From NCBI GenBank assembly GCA_902796865.1, contig CADBQZ010000188.1, forward strand, positions 1-7,201: DNA of 7,201 bases, written 5' to 3'. Below, in pieces: positions 1-6,472 of this stretch. Position 1 is the first letter of the stretch. Every line of letters begins with the position of its first letter. The position numbers and the translations under genes are program-made. The notes below the pieces were generated by a model. The model did not search any database. It was not told the origin of the DNA and saw only the letters and a list, made by a program, of their open reading frames with translations. Origin of the DNA: an uncultured Ruminococcus sp. (GTDB taxonomy: Bacteria > Bacillota > Clostridia > Oscillospirales > Ruminococcaceae).

Positions 1-1743
1 ATAATCGGTAACTTCACGGGCGTGTTCGACATTACAAAGAGCAAATTCCTGATTTGATATATCAAGCGTAACAGCATTTTTATACGGTGAGGTATCAGTG
101 TTGTCACGGATAGCTTCATCGTAGTGATATATTGGTTTTGAATAGTCAGGTTCGATCGTAGTAGTAGCTTCTGTTCCAGGCTTGAAATCAGTATTTCCTG
201 AAGTTGGCTGCTCCATTGTACCGCCTATATTACTGAAATCAATCTCCGCTTCTGTGCCCGGATGTTCAACAGTTTTATTTGCATACCCCATAAATTGTTT
301 TTTCTCAGTAAAAAGCTTGTCAGTATGAATATCATAAATATTAAGATTCAGTTTATCTGTTTTCTGAGAAGTTTCGCCTATCTGTAAAGTTATAGGCTTC
401 AGCATTTTTTTGTCCCATTGTTTTACAATACGTTCACGTTCATCTATATGGTCTGCATAGGATAATTTGCTTTTTACATTTATTGTTCTCTTTTCATCCC
501 AAGCAGGTATATCAACGGCTGGTTCTATCCATTCCGGATCATCATATGCAGGTGTAGTCCAACCCGGGTCGTCGTATTCAGGCACAGGCAGAACTACCTG
601 ATAGGGGATAGCGTTGTATTCGGAACTAGGATAGCTGCTGCTTCCGGTAACATCTACATAAGCTTCATAGCTGTTTTTGCTTATATATATAGATTTTCCT
701 TGAAATACTGCTATTCCTTCTGACATATGGGCAGATTTGAAAGCATCGGTCGTGCTTTGAACAAGTGCAAGAGTTTTGCCGGGATCGTTCGGGTCAATTA
801 CTGAATTTTTTAAAGCTGATGCACTAAGACTGTATTTTCCCGGAACTGCCGGATGATGTGCTCCAGGGTGATATACTTCATCATGGTGTACAGGAGGATG
901 ATAAACAGCATCACGGTGTACAGCATCATGATGTATTGTCTGTGTCTCCTCGCTAGGATATGTGTTTACTGAAAAATACGGATCACCTATAGCGGCTTTT
1001 ATATCCTCATCGCTCATTGACAAAGGGTCAGAACCGTCTATTACTGTTTTTCCGTCGAGAGTATAATAAAGCTTTCCTTTTACCATATTCGGCGCAGCAA
1101 GTCCGTTTGAAGACATATAATTTTTTACTGCATCAGCCAGAGTTTTCAATGTATCTCCTCTGAACCTAGCATTTGGGTCTTCGGTATCAGGACAAAGCGT
1201 ATTATCACCAAGATCAATGTAGTTTGGTGCCGGGTCAGAAAAATATTGTGATCCGTCGACATATTCATTGACCGTTATTTTATCAGTGACAGTATCAACC
1301 ATATGAACAGTTACTTCTGTAGGACAGAAAAGCTTGTTCCCATTGAAGTTAGCTGTTTCTGCGATACGGTCTATCTCTGAACCAAGCTGATTCATTTCCT
1401 TTTGGAGTGCTGCCCTGTCAGTGGGATCATCAAGTATACCATTGGCAGATTTTTCACTGAGTTCGGTCATGCGTTTTAATATATTCTGGATCTCGTCAAG
1501 ATAACCGTCCGCTGTATGTATGAGATTTATGCCGTCTTCACAGCCTGGAGAGATAGTTTCAAGAGCATTTATCTGTGCTCTCATTTTTTTTGAAATAGCC
1601 AATCCGGAGGCATCATCGGCAGATTTGTTTATACTGTATCCTGATGCAAGCTTTTCAAGATTTTCTTTTGAGGATTTACTGTTTTTGTTAAGGTTTCTTA
1701 TGGAGTTATTTGATGAGTTATTGGTTCTTACGGAAAATCCCAA
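1..1743 (-). CDS. fliC: Flagellin, large, C-terminus beyond window
   Basis: Filament subunit exported by the flagellar type III apparatus and polymerised outside the cell. The frame is open for 581 codons from a TTG start at 1743 to the window edge. Residues 1-140 match the flagellin D0/D1 core: LASGYSINKSADDASGLAIS at 32-51, EDGINLIHTADG near 69-80, and NFNGNKLF at 132-139. Residues about 141-445 are a hypervariable insert with two repeat blocks, a His-rich one at 271-300 and a Tyr/Asp/Pro/Trp one at 388-417. The conserved core appears to return at LQIG (453-456), and residues from about 559 (VTLDISNQE) resemble the start of Flagellin_C, so I infer roughly 80-100 more residues outside. That makes it much longer than the common 270-500 residues. 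The first in-frame ATG is residue 54, which would delete D0, and an in-frame stop lies upstream at 1783-1785, so TTG is the start. It carries four cysteines (68, 140, 184, 570), rare in flagellins. Family is very sure; symbol (fliC or hag) is by convention. Confidence 0.93.
   Translation of the reverse strand, partial: MGFSVRTNNSSNNSIRNLNKNSKSSKENLEKLASGYSINKSADDASGLAISKKMRAQINALETISPGCEDGINLIHTADGYLDEIQNILKRMTELSEKSANGILDDPTDRAALQKEMNQLGSEIDRIAETANFNGNKLFCPTEVTVHMVDTVTDKITVNEYVDGSQYFSDPAPNYIDLGDNTLCPDTEDPNARFRGDTLKTLADAVKNYMSSNGLAAPNMVKGKLYYTLDGKTVIDGSDPLSMSDEDIKAAIGDPYFSVNTYPSEETQTIHHDAVHRDAVYHPPVHHDEVYHPGAHHPAVPGKYSLSASALKNSVIDPNDPGKTLALVQSTTDAFKSAHMSEGIAVFQGKSIYISKNSYEAYVDVTGSSSYPSSEYNAIPYQVVLPVPEYDDPGWTTPAYDDPEWIEPAVDIPAWDEKRTINVKSKLSYADHIDERERIVKQWDKKMLKPITLQIGETSQKTDKLNLNIYDIHTDKLFTEKKQFMGYANKTVEHPGTEAEIDFSNIGGTMEQPTSGNTDFKPGTEATTTIEPDYSKPIYHYDEAIRDNTDTSPYKNAVTLDISNQEFALCNVEHAREVTDY
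493..582 (-). repeat. Tyr/Asp/Pro/Trp decapeptide repeat in the flagellin
   Basis: Residues 388-417 form three consecutive decapeptides with the shared frame P-x-[Y/V]-D-[D/I]-P followed by four residues, with a Trp at position 8 of each unit (PEYDDPGWTT, then PAYDDPEWIE, then a diverged copy ending in PAWDE). They lie in the part of the protein expected to be exposed on the filament surface. Function unknown; a rigid spacer or a ligand-binding stalk would both fit. Confidence 0.8.
844..933 (-). repeat. His-rich pentapeptide repeat in the flagellin variable region
   Basis: Residues 271-300 of the flagellin are six back-to-back pentads of the form [H/Y][H/R]xx[V/A], for example HHDAV, HRDAV and YHPPV. 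Nine of the 30 residues are histidine. The DNA shows a 30-bp period: the 14-mer at 880-893 recurs at 910-923 with one mismatch, which points to growth by tandem duplication. Clustered surface-exposed histidines suggest Ni/Zn/Cu binding, but that is inference. Confidence 0.85.
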
Positions 1744-1750
1744 TTGTATT

Positions 1751-1758
1751 CTTCCTTT
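1751..1758 (-). promoter_or_regulatory. Ribosome binding site fixing the flagellin TTG start
   Basis: On the minus strand AAAGGAAG is followed by a 7-nt spacer and then TTG at 1743-1741. No other start codon in frame has a Shine-Dalgarno sequence, and the frame closes upstream with TAG at 1785-1783. This site therefore decides the non-ATG start. Confidence 0.8.
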
Positions 1759-1778
1759 CTGTAAAGTTGTTTTAAAAT

Positions 1779-1868
1779 CATTCTATATAATATATATCGG
1801 TTTAACTGAAAAGAATTAAAGCACATAGCATTTTGTATTCAACAAAAGAATGAATTTTATATAGAATG
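1779..1868. repeat. 12-bp perfect inverted repeat around the flagellin promoter
   Basis: CATTCTATATAA at 1779-1790 is the exact reverse complement of TTATATAGAATG at 1857-1868. The 66 bp between the arms contain the whole sigma-28-type promoter, and the left arm covers the expected transcription start. The arms are AT-rich, so chance is not excluded. It could be an operator dyad, a long-range hairpin, or recombination arms for an invertible promoter segment. Confidence 0.6.
1794..1820 (-). promoter_or_regulatory. Sigma-28-type (FliA/SigD) promoter for the flagellin
   Basis: The minus strand reads ACCGATAT at 1801-1794, a near match to the GCCGATAT -10 element of flagellar sigma factors. A TTTA/TTAA stretch at 1820-1816 lies 14-15 nt upstream as a weak version of the TAAA -35 box. 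Transcription would start near 1787 and give a leader of about 45 nt. Late flagellar genes normally use this sigma factor, so context and sequence agree; the -35 match is the weak point. Confidence 0.65.
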
Positions 1869-1913
1869 TAAAAAAAAGAGAATTAATATAAATGAATTTT
1901 TAAAAGATTTCTA

Positions 1914-1942
1914 TAGACAAAATATGCTTTTTATGATATAAT
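1914..1942 (+). promoter_or_regulatory. Sigma-A promoter for the chemoreceptor gene
   Basis: TAGACA at 1914-1919 and TATAAT at 1937-1942 are separated by exactly 17 nt. A TG at 1934-1935 gives an extended -10. The start would be near 1949, giving a 5' leader of about 45 nt before the AAAGGA ribosome binding site at 1982-1987 and the ATG at 1995. This is a housekeeping-type promoter, unlike the flagellin promoter facing the other way. Confidence 0.82.
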
Positions 1943-1994
1943 AATTTCATAAAAATGATAAAAACGTATTTTACTATTATGAAAGGATAAAAAA

Positions 1995-3812
1995 ATGAAA
2001 ACATCAATAACAAGACGACTTTTAAGACTTGGCATTCTTTGCACAGGTGTGGCGGCTTTTGCCGTTGCGATAATTTCGGCAGTAAGTATTAATTTAGTTG
2101 AAACACATTTTTCTGATAATTTTGGCGAAACCGTTATAAGCAGCGTTGTAAGTTCTTTGCAGGAGGAAGCGGAATATCTTCATAATGGTCTAGTCAAGGC
2201 GATTCCAGGGGAAGAAAATGATATTTTTGATGATGTATTTCTTTTAGGAGATAAAAAAGATTTTGATTACAATGATTTTATAAATGAAAGCAAAGGTTTG
2301 AAAAAAGACAGCATTAATATTGGCTACATAAGAAATGCGGAAGTTATGCTTGTTGCTCTTAATAAGGGGGATAGTATAATAGTTGGTTCGCTTGAACCGG
2401 GCTATTTTGACTATGCTTTAAATATAATGCAGGACAATGATTGTAAAGGCTATATGGTAAATATAGAAGACAGCAGAGTTATGCTTGCAACTGATAAAGA
2501 AGAGTGCGGCAGCATCATTTCTGATAATAAGCTTTATAATAAAAATCTTGAAAAAGCGGCAGCCGGAGTTTCTTTTTCAGACGGCGGTGTATTTTCAAAA
2601 TACATAGTATATTCAGACGTTCTTCCTGATAATCCGGAGTTTTGTGTTATTTACAGTATGAAATCATCTAACGTTTACGGCTTCGGGATAATATGTCTTG
2701 CTATAATTGCAGCAGGGGCAGCACTTCTAACTGTAACGGGTGTTATAGTATCTATTAACGTAGCAAAGAAAATATCAAATTCAATAACACCTACGGCTAT
2801 GTGTCTTGATAAGTTTGCAAGAGGAGAGATAGATAATACTTTCAAGGCAAATAAGCGCGGCGATGAAACGGAAATGCTTTCACAGGCTATGGAAAAAACG
2901 ATCACCAATCTGGGCAGATATATCCGTGATATAGATTATATGCTGTCTGAGATATCAAATGGTAATCTTACCGTTGAAAGTACCTGTGACTATGAAGGCG
3001 ACTTTAACAATATAAAGAATTCTCTTGAAAAAATATCAGTTTCTTTAAGAAGTACATTTGATACCATAAGAAATGTGGGTGATCAGGTCAATACGGGTGT
3101 AGAAACACTTACAGACGGTGCGCAGAATCTTGCAAATAATTCTTCATCGGAAGCAGACACTCTCGGAGGAATAGAACTGCTTGTTCAGGGCATAAACGAA
3201 AATGTATCAGCTAATGAGGAAATGACCGTTCGTATGAAAGGGCTTGCATCAAGAACTGTACAGTCGGTCGAGAATGGCAACAGCAGTATGAATAATCTGA
3301 GCAATGCTATTGAAGAGATAAGACAGGCTTCTGATGAGATACAGTCTATAACAAAGCTCATAGATGATATTGCTTTCCAGACGAATATACTTGCTCTTAA
3401 CGCGGCGGTCGAGGCAGCAAGAGCAGGAAGCGCCGGCAAGGGCTTTGCGGTGGTAGCAGACGAAGTAAGGAACCTTGCAAGCAAATCTGCTGAAGCTGCA
3501 AAAGATGCCGTAACAGTTATAGGCAAGACGGTAGAAGCTGTCGAGAGGGGAGTAGGGCTTAATGAATCGGTGCTGCTATCACTGAAAGAAGTCAGCAATG
3601 CTGTTCATGAATTCAGCGGACTCGCAGAAAAGGTTGCGATATCTTCTGAGAAGCAGGCAGCGGATATAAAGACTCTCAACAGCGGTCTATCCGAGCTTTC
3701 TGATGCTGTGAACAACAATGCTTCAACAGCCCAGATGTCGGCAGCAAGTGCACAGGAGCTTTCGGGACAGACACAGGTGCTCGAACAGCAGCTTAAAAAG
3801 TTCAAAATATAA
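1995..3812 (+). CDS. Methyl-accepting chemotaxis protein (transmembrane chemoreceptor)
   Basis: Senses an extracellular signal and controls the CheA-CheW kinase, with adaptation by reversible glutamate methylation. The 605-residue protein has a short basic N-terminus, TM1 at about 12-33, an external sensor of about 190 residues (34-225), TM2 at about 228-252, a HAMP domain at about 253-305, a second HAMP-like helical segment at about 310-358, and an MA signalling coiled coil from about 358 to the end. The diagnostic hairpin tip is at 456-495: [20 protein letters not shown], then [15 protein letters not shown]. The sensor resembles a Cache-type fold near its membrane-proximal end (a GYM-N...VMLATDKEE stretch at 152-170), but the ligand cannot be read; it has three cysteines (150, 171, 217). 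The C-terminus (QQLKKFKI) has no CheR/CheB tethering pentapeptide of the enteric NWETF kind. It has its own sigma-A promoter and a terminator six bases after the stop, and faces away from the flagellin gene. Confidence 0.96.
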   Translation: MKTSITRRLLRLGILCTGVAAFAVAIISAVSINLVETHFSDNFGETVISSVVSSLQEEAEYLHNGLVKAIPGEENDIFDDVFLLGDKKDFDYNDFINESKGLKKDSINIGYIRNAEVMLVALNKGDSIIVGSLEPGYFDYALNIMQDNDCKGYMVNIEDSRVMLATDKEECGSIISDNKLYNKNLEKAAAGVSFSDGGVFSKYIVYSDVLPDNPEFCVIYSMKSSNVYGFGIICLAIIAAGAALLTVTGVIVSINVAKKISNSITPTAMCLDKFARGEIDNTFKANKRGDETEMLSQAMEKTITNLGRYIRDIDYMLSEISNGNLTVESTCDYEGDFNNIKNSLEKISVSLRSTFDTIRNVGDQVNTGVETLTDGAQNLANNSSSEADTLGGIELLVQGINENVSANEEMTVRMKGLASRTVQSVENGNSSMNNLSNAIEEIRQASDEIQSITKLIDDIAFQTNILALNAAVEAARAGSAGKGFAVVADEVRNLASKSAEAAKDAVTVIGKTVEAVERGVGLNESVLLSLKEVSNAVHEFSGLAEKVAISSEKQAADIKTLNSGLSELSDAVNNNASTAQMSAASAQELSGQTQVLEQQLKKFKI

Positions 3813-3817
3813 AATTC

Positions 3818-3853
3818 AAGCAAGACAGTTTTATAGCAACTGCCTTGCTTTTT
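3818..3853 (+). terminator. Rho-independent terminator of the chemoreceptor gene
   Basis: AAGCAAG (3818-3824) pairs with CTTGCTT (3844-3850). After one A/C mismatch, CAGTT (3826-3830) pairs with AACTG (3838-3842), closing a 7-nt loop. A run of five T at 3849-3853 follows. The hairpin starts six bases after the stop codon. Confidence 0.88.
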
Positions 3854-3874
3854 AAATAAGATACGGAGGGTAAT

Positions 3875-4666
3875 ATGGATATAAAAGATAATAGAATAGA
3901 CAGCGGAAAACCTTTTGACTGGGGAAGGGCATCAGAAGACTATGCAAAGTATCGTGATATCTATCCACCTGTGTTTTATCAGAAAATAGCAGATATGGGG
4001 CTATGTACAGAAGGGCAGAGTATACTTGATCTCGGCACTGGTACAGGCGTACTTCCTAGGAATATGTACCATTTTGGCGGGAAATGGACAGGTTCTGATA
4101 TATCAGAAAATCAGATAGCACAGGCAAGACACCTTGCTGACAGAGCGAATATGGATATAGATTTTATCGTGTCAGATGCTAAGAATATAAATTTTCCTGA
4201 AAAAACATTTGATGTAGTTACAGCCTGTCAGTGCTTTTGGTATTTTGATCATGATGTTTTAATGCCAAGGATATCCCGAATCTTGAAAGACGGCGGAAAG
4301 TTTTTGATACTTACTATGTCATGGCTTCCGTTTGAAGATAAAATAGCCGGGGCAAGTGAACAGCTTGTATTGAAATATAATCCTGATTGGTCCGGCGGCG
4401 GAGAAGTAAGAAAACCGATATGGATACCGGAAGCGGCAGGTAAATATTTCAAATTGACAAGGCATGAGGAATATGACCTGAACGTGCATTTTACCCGTGA
4501 AAGCTGGCATGGAAGAATGAAAGCCTGCCGTGGCATAGGTGCATCTCTTGATGAAAAAAATATAGCTGCATGGGAGGCAGAACATAGAGCATTGCTTGAC
4601 AGTATTGCTCCCGATGAATTTGACGTTTTGCATTACGCAGCTATGGCAGTTTTAGAAAAAATATGA
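3875..4666 (+). CDS. Class I SAM-dependent methyltransferase, substrate unknown
   Basis: Transfers a methyl group from S-adenosylmethionine to an unidentified acceptor in the cytoplasm. The 263-residue protein shows the Rossmann methyltransferase signature: motif I LDLGTGTGVL at 51-60, an acidic residue after the next strand (D75 in GSDIS) expected to bind the ribose, D101 in SDAKNINFP as motif II, and FDVVTACQCFWYFD at 112-125 as motif III/IV. This is the Methyltransf_11/25 type. The C-terminal third (about 150-263) is rich in Trp and aromatic residues and likely forms the acceptor lid. GGAGGG at 3865-3870 sits 4 nt before the ATG, which supports this start. The gene begins 62 bp after the chemoreceptor stop, past a strong terminator. 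I see no convincing promoter in that gap, so it may depend on read-through. It is not CheR-like, so a link to chemotaxis is not implied. Confidence 0.9.
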   Translation: MDIKDNRIDSGKPFDWGRASEDYAKYRDIYPPVFYQKIADMGLCTEGQSILDLGTGTGVLPRNMYHFGGKWTGSDISENQIAQARHLADRANMDIDFIVSDAKNINFPEKTFDVVTACQCFWYFDHDVLMPRISRILKDGGKFLILTMSWLPFEDKIAGASEQLVLKYNPDWSGGGEVRKPIWIPEAAGKYFKLTRHEEYDLNVHFTRESWHGRMKACRGIGASLDEKNIAAWEAEHRALLDSIAPDEFDVLHYAAMAVLEKI

Positions 4667-4683
4667 TCACTTTTAAATATAAA

Positions 4684-4709
4684 AAAGCCGGCTCAAAAAA
4701 GCCGGCTTT
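4684..4709. terminator. Bidirectional terminator between the methyltransferase and tsf
   Basis: AAAGCCGGC (4684-4692) and GCCGGCTTT (4701-4709) form a perfect 9-bp stem with an 8-nt loop. Read on the minus strand the stem runs into six or more T residues (complement of 4681-4686 and beyond), making it a strong end for the rpsB-tsf transcript. On the plus strand only three T then CTCATATATTTT follow, so it is weaker for the methyltransferase. Confidence 0.9.
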
Positions 4710-4743
4710 CTCATATATTTTACTAGTAAGTTTTAGCAGATAA

Positions 4744-5670
4744 TTAGTTCTTCATCATGCTTGCAACTTCATCAGCGAAGTTTTCTTCCTTCTTTTCAAC
4801 GCCTTCGCCTCTTACAAAGCAAACATATCCAACTACATCAATAGTTGTATTTGCCTTCTTAGCGCAGTCAGCAACGTACTTCTGAACTGTGAAATCGCCG
4901 TCCTTAACGAATTCCTGTTCAAGGAGGCAGTTTTCTGAATAATATTTGCCGATCTTACCTTCAACGATCTTAGCTTTTACCTGTTCAGGCTTGCTTGCCA
5001 TCTTAGGATCTTCGTCCATCTGTGAAAGCATGATCTTCTTTTCTTCTTCAAGAACTTCAGCAGGTACATCTTCTCTCTTAAGATAAGGAGGCTTTAATGC
5101 AGCTACCTGTAAAGCACAGTCCTTACCGCAGGCAAGTACTTCTGCAGATGCTCCGGCAGGTGATGCAACGTTTACCATAACGCCGATGCTTCCGCCGCCG
5201 TGAACGTAAGGTACGAGGATACCTTCGAGTCTCTGGAATCTTCTGATGTGCATATTTTCACGGATCTTGAGGAACAATTCCTGAAGTGCTTCAGCAACAG
5301 TTGTATTTCCACCTGCGATCTGAGTATTGTTAAGAGCTTCGATATCAGCAGGATTTGTGTCGATAATGGTCTGAGCAACGTCATCAACGAACTTCTTGAA
5401 TTCGTCGTTGTTTGCTGCAAAGTCAGTTTCGATGTTAACTTCAACAACAGCACCAACTGTGTGGTCTGCATTTGTCTTAGCCATAACGATACCTTCTGCT
5501 GCTACTCTTCCAGACTTCTTAGCCTGTGTAGCAAGACCTTTTTCTCTGAGAAGGACTGTTGCCTTTTCAAAATCGCCGTCAGCCTCTACAAGAGCCTTCT
5601 TACAGTCCATCATACCAACGCCGGTCTGCTTACGCAGCTCGGCAACATCTTTAGCTGTTATATTTGCCAT
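4744..5670 (-). CDS. tsf: Translation elongation factor Ts
   Basis: Guanine-nucleotide exchange factor that releases GDP from EF-Tu in the cytoplasm. It has 308 residues, somewhat longer than the 283 of E. coli. The N-terminal UBA-like domain (about 1-55) opens MANITAKDVAELRKQTGVGM and holds the family signature LRKQTGVGMMDCKKAL at 12-27. ETDFAANNDEF at 81-91 contains the Thr-Asp-Phe motif that reaches into the Mg-binding site of EF-Tu. The dimerisation/core domain continues to about 295. GGAGGG lies 8 nt before the ATG. It follows rpsB by 67 bp with a hairpin between them and ends at a strong terminator. pyrH and frr, which often follow tsf in other bacteria, are absent here; the neighbour is a convergent methyltransferase gene. 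Confidence 0.98.
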   Translation of the reverse strand: MANITAKDVAELRKQTGVGMMDCKKALVEADGDFEKATVLLREKGLATQAKKSGRVAAEGIVMAKTNADHTVGAVVEVNIETDFAANNDEFKKFVDDVAQTIIDTNPADIEALNNTQIAGGNTTVAEALQELFLKIRENMHIRRFQRLEGILVPYVHGGGSIGVMVNVASPAGASAEVLACGKDCALQVAALKPPYLKREDVPAEVLEEEKKIMLSQMDEDPKMASKPEQVKAKIVEGKIGKYYSENCLLEQEFVKDGDFTVQKYVADCAKKANTTIDVVGYVCFVRGEGVEKKEENFADEVASMMKN

Positions 5671-5700
5671 AAATTTTTCCCTCCGGTTATTTCTTTAGAA

Positions 5701-5726
5701 AGACCCGAATAATAATATCCGGGTCT
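5701..5726 (-). terminator. rpsB-tsf intergenic hairpin, possible attenuator
   Basis: On the minus strand AGACCCG (5726-5720) pairs with CGGGTCT (5707-5701) around a 12-nt AT-rich loop, beginning 11 nt after the S2 stop codon. Only TTC then TAAAG follows, so the T-run is poor. It is better read as a partial terminator or an RNA stability element that sets the S2:EF-Ts ratio than as a full stop. Confidence 0.5.
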
Positions 5727-5737
5727 GAATCTCTTGA

Positions 5738-6472
5738 TTATTCAGCTGCTTCTTCAGTTTCTGCTTCTTCAGAAGCTTCTGTTGTATCTTCACCCTGTCT
5801 GCCTTCGATTATAGCATTTGCAATAGTGCCGGCAATAAGCTTAACAGCTCTGATCGCATCATCGTTACCTGGGATAACGTAATCTATCTCATCAGGGTCA
5901 CAGTTTGTATCTACGATAGCAACGATCGGGATACCGAGCTTCTTAGCTTCTGCAACTGCGATTCTTTCTTTTCTCGGGTCAACGATAAAGAGTGCAGCAG
6001 GAAGTTTTTCCATATTCTTGATACCGCCCATGAATTTCTCGAGCTTTTCGATCTCGAGGTTGAGCTTTACAACTTCCTTCTTAGGGAGAAGTTCAAATGT
6101 TCCGTCTTCTTCCATTGTGTGAAGCTGTTCAAGACGCTTGATTCTTGTCTGGATAGTTTTGTAGTTTGTGAGCATACCGCCGAGCCAACGAGCGTTTACA
6201 TAGTGTGCGCCTGCTCTGAGAGCTTCTTCCTTAACGGAATCGCCAGCCTGCTTCTTTGTACCTACAAAAAGTACATTTCCGCCGTTTGCTGCGAGGTCAC
6301 GAACAAACATATATGCTTCTTCAAGTTTTTTTACAGTCTTCTGAAGATCTATGATGTAGATACCATTTCTTTCTGTGAAGATGTACTTAGCCATTTTAGG
6401 GTTCCATCTTCTTGTCTGATGTCCGAAATGTACACCTGCTTCGAGAAGCTGCTTCATTGATACTACTGCCAT
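5738..6472 (-). CDS. rpsB: 30S ribosomal protein S2
   Basis: Late-assembling protein of the small subunit, located between head and body. The 244-residue protein starts [20 protein letters not shown] and shows the S2 signatures: [20 protein letters not shown] at 17-36, [11 protein letters not shown] near 66-76, [10 protein letters not shown] near 95-104, and the [12 protein letters not shown] to [20 protein letters not shown] stretch at about 158-203. The last 20 or so residues are an acidic Glu/Ala/Thr tail, common in Firmicutes S2. AGGAGG 8 nt before the ATG confirms the start. It is the first gene of a two-gene rpsB-tsf operon with its own sigma-A promoter and a leader of about 110 nt that contains a hairpin, which suggests autogenous control. 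Confidence 0.98.
   Translation of the reverse strand: MAVVSMKQLLEAGVHFGHQTRRWNPKMAKYIFTERNGIYIIDLQKTVKKLEEAYMFVRDLAANGGNVLFVGTKKQAGDSVKEEALRAGAHYVNARWLGGMLTNYKTIQTRIKRLEQLHTMEEDGTFELLPKKEVVKLNLEIEKLEKFMGGIKNMEKLPAALFIVDPRKERIAVAEAKKLGIPIVAIVDTNCDPDEIDYVIPGNDDAIRAVKLIAGTIANAIIEGRQGEDTTEASEEAETEEAAE

Noticed and set aside
844..933. Metalloprotease (flagellinolysin-like HExxH) site in the flagellin insert
   Set aside because: The His-rich block reads HHDEVYH and similar; no H-E-x-x-H occurs in it, and I see none elsewhere in the translated insert. The repeat is better described as a His array.
1520..1819. Plus-strand open frame of 99 codons over the flagellin start
   Set aside because: It lies antisense to the conserved D0/D1 coding region and resembles no family; the minus-strand reading is unmistakably flagellin.
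1869..1913. Second sigma-28 promoter for the chemoreceptor
   Set aside because: A TAAA occurs at about 1901, but no CCGATAT-like -10 follows at the right distance, while a near-consensus sigma-A promoter lies just downstream.
3185..3598. Minus-strand open frame opposite the receptor signalling domain (also 2675-2908 and 3605-3823)
   Set aside because: Low-complexity Ser/Ala/Leu-rich antisense of the coiled-coil domain; typical of shadows of Ala/Ser/Glu-rich genes.
3875..4666. Methyltransferase as CheR (receptor methyltransferase)
   Set aside because: Placement next to a chemoreceptor is tempting, but it lacks the CheR N-terminal helical domain and sequence pattern; motif I appears at residue 51 as in Methyltransf_11/25 enzymes.
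5200..5712. Plus-strand open frames opposite tsf and rpsB (also 5396-5698 and 6119-6460)
   Set aside because: Antisense shadows of highly conserved genes with strong codon bias; no promoter, ribosome binding site or family resemblance.
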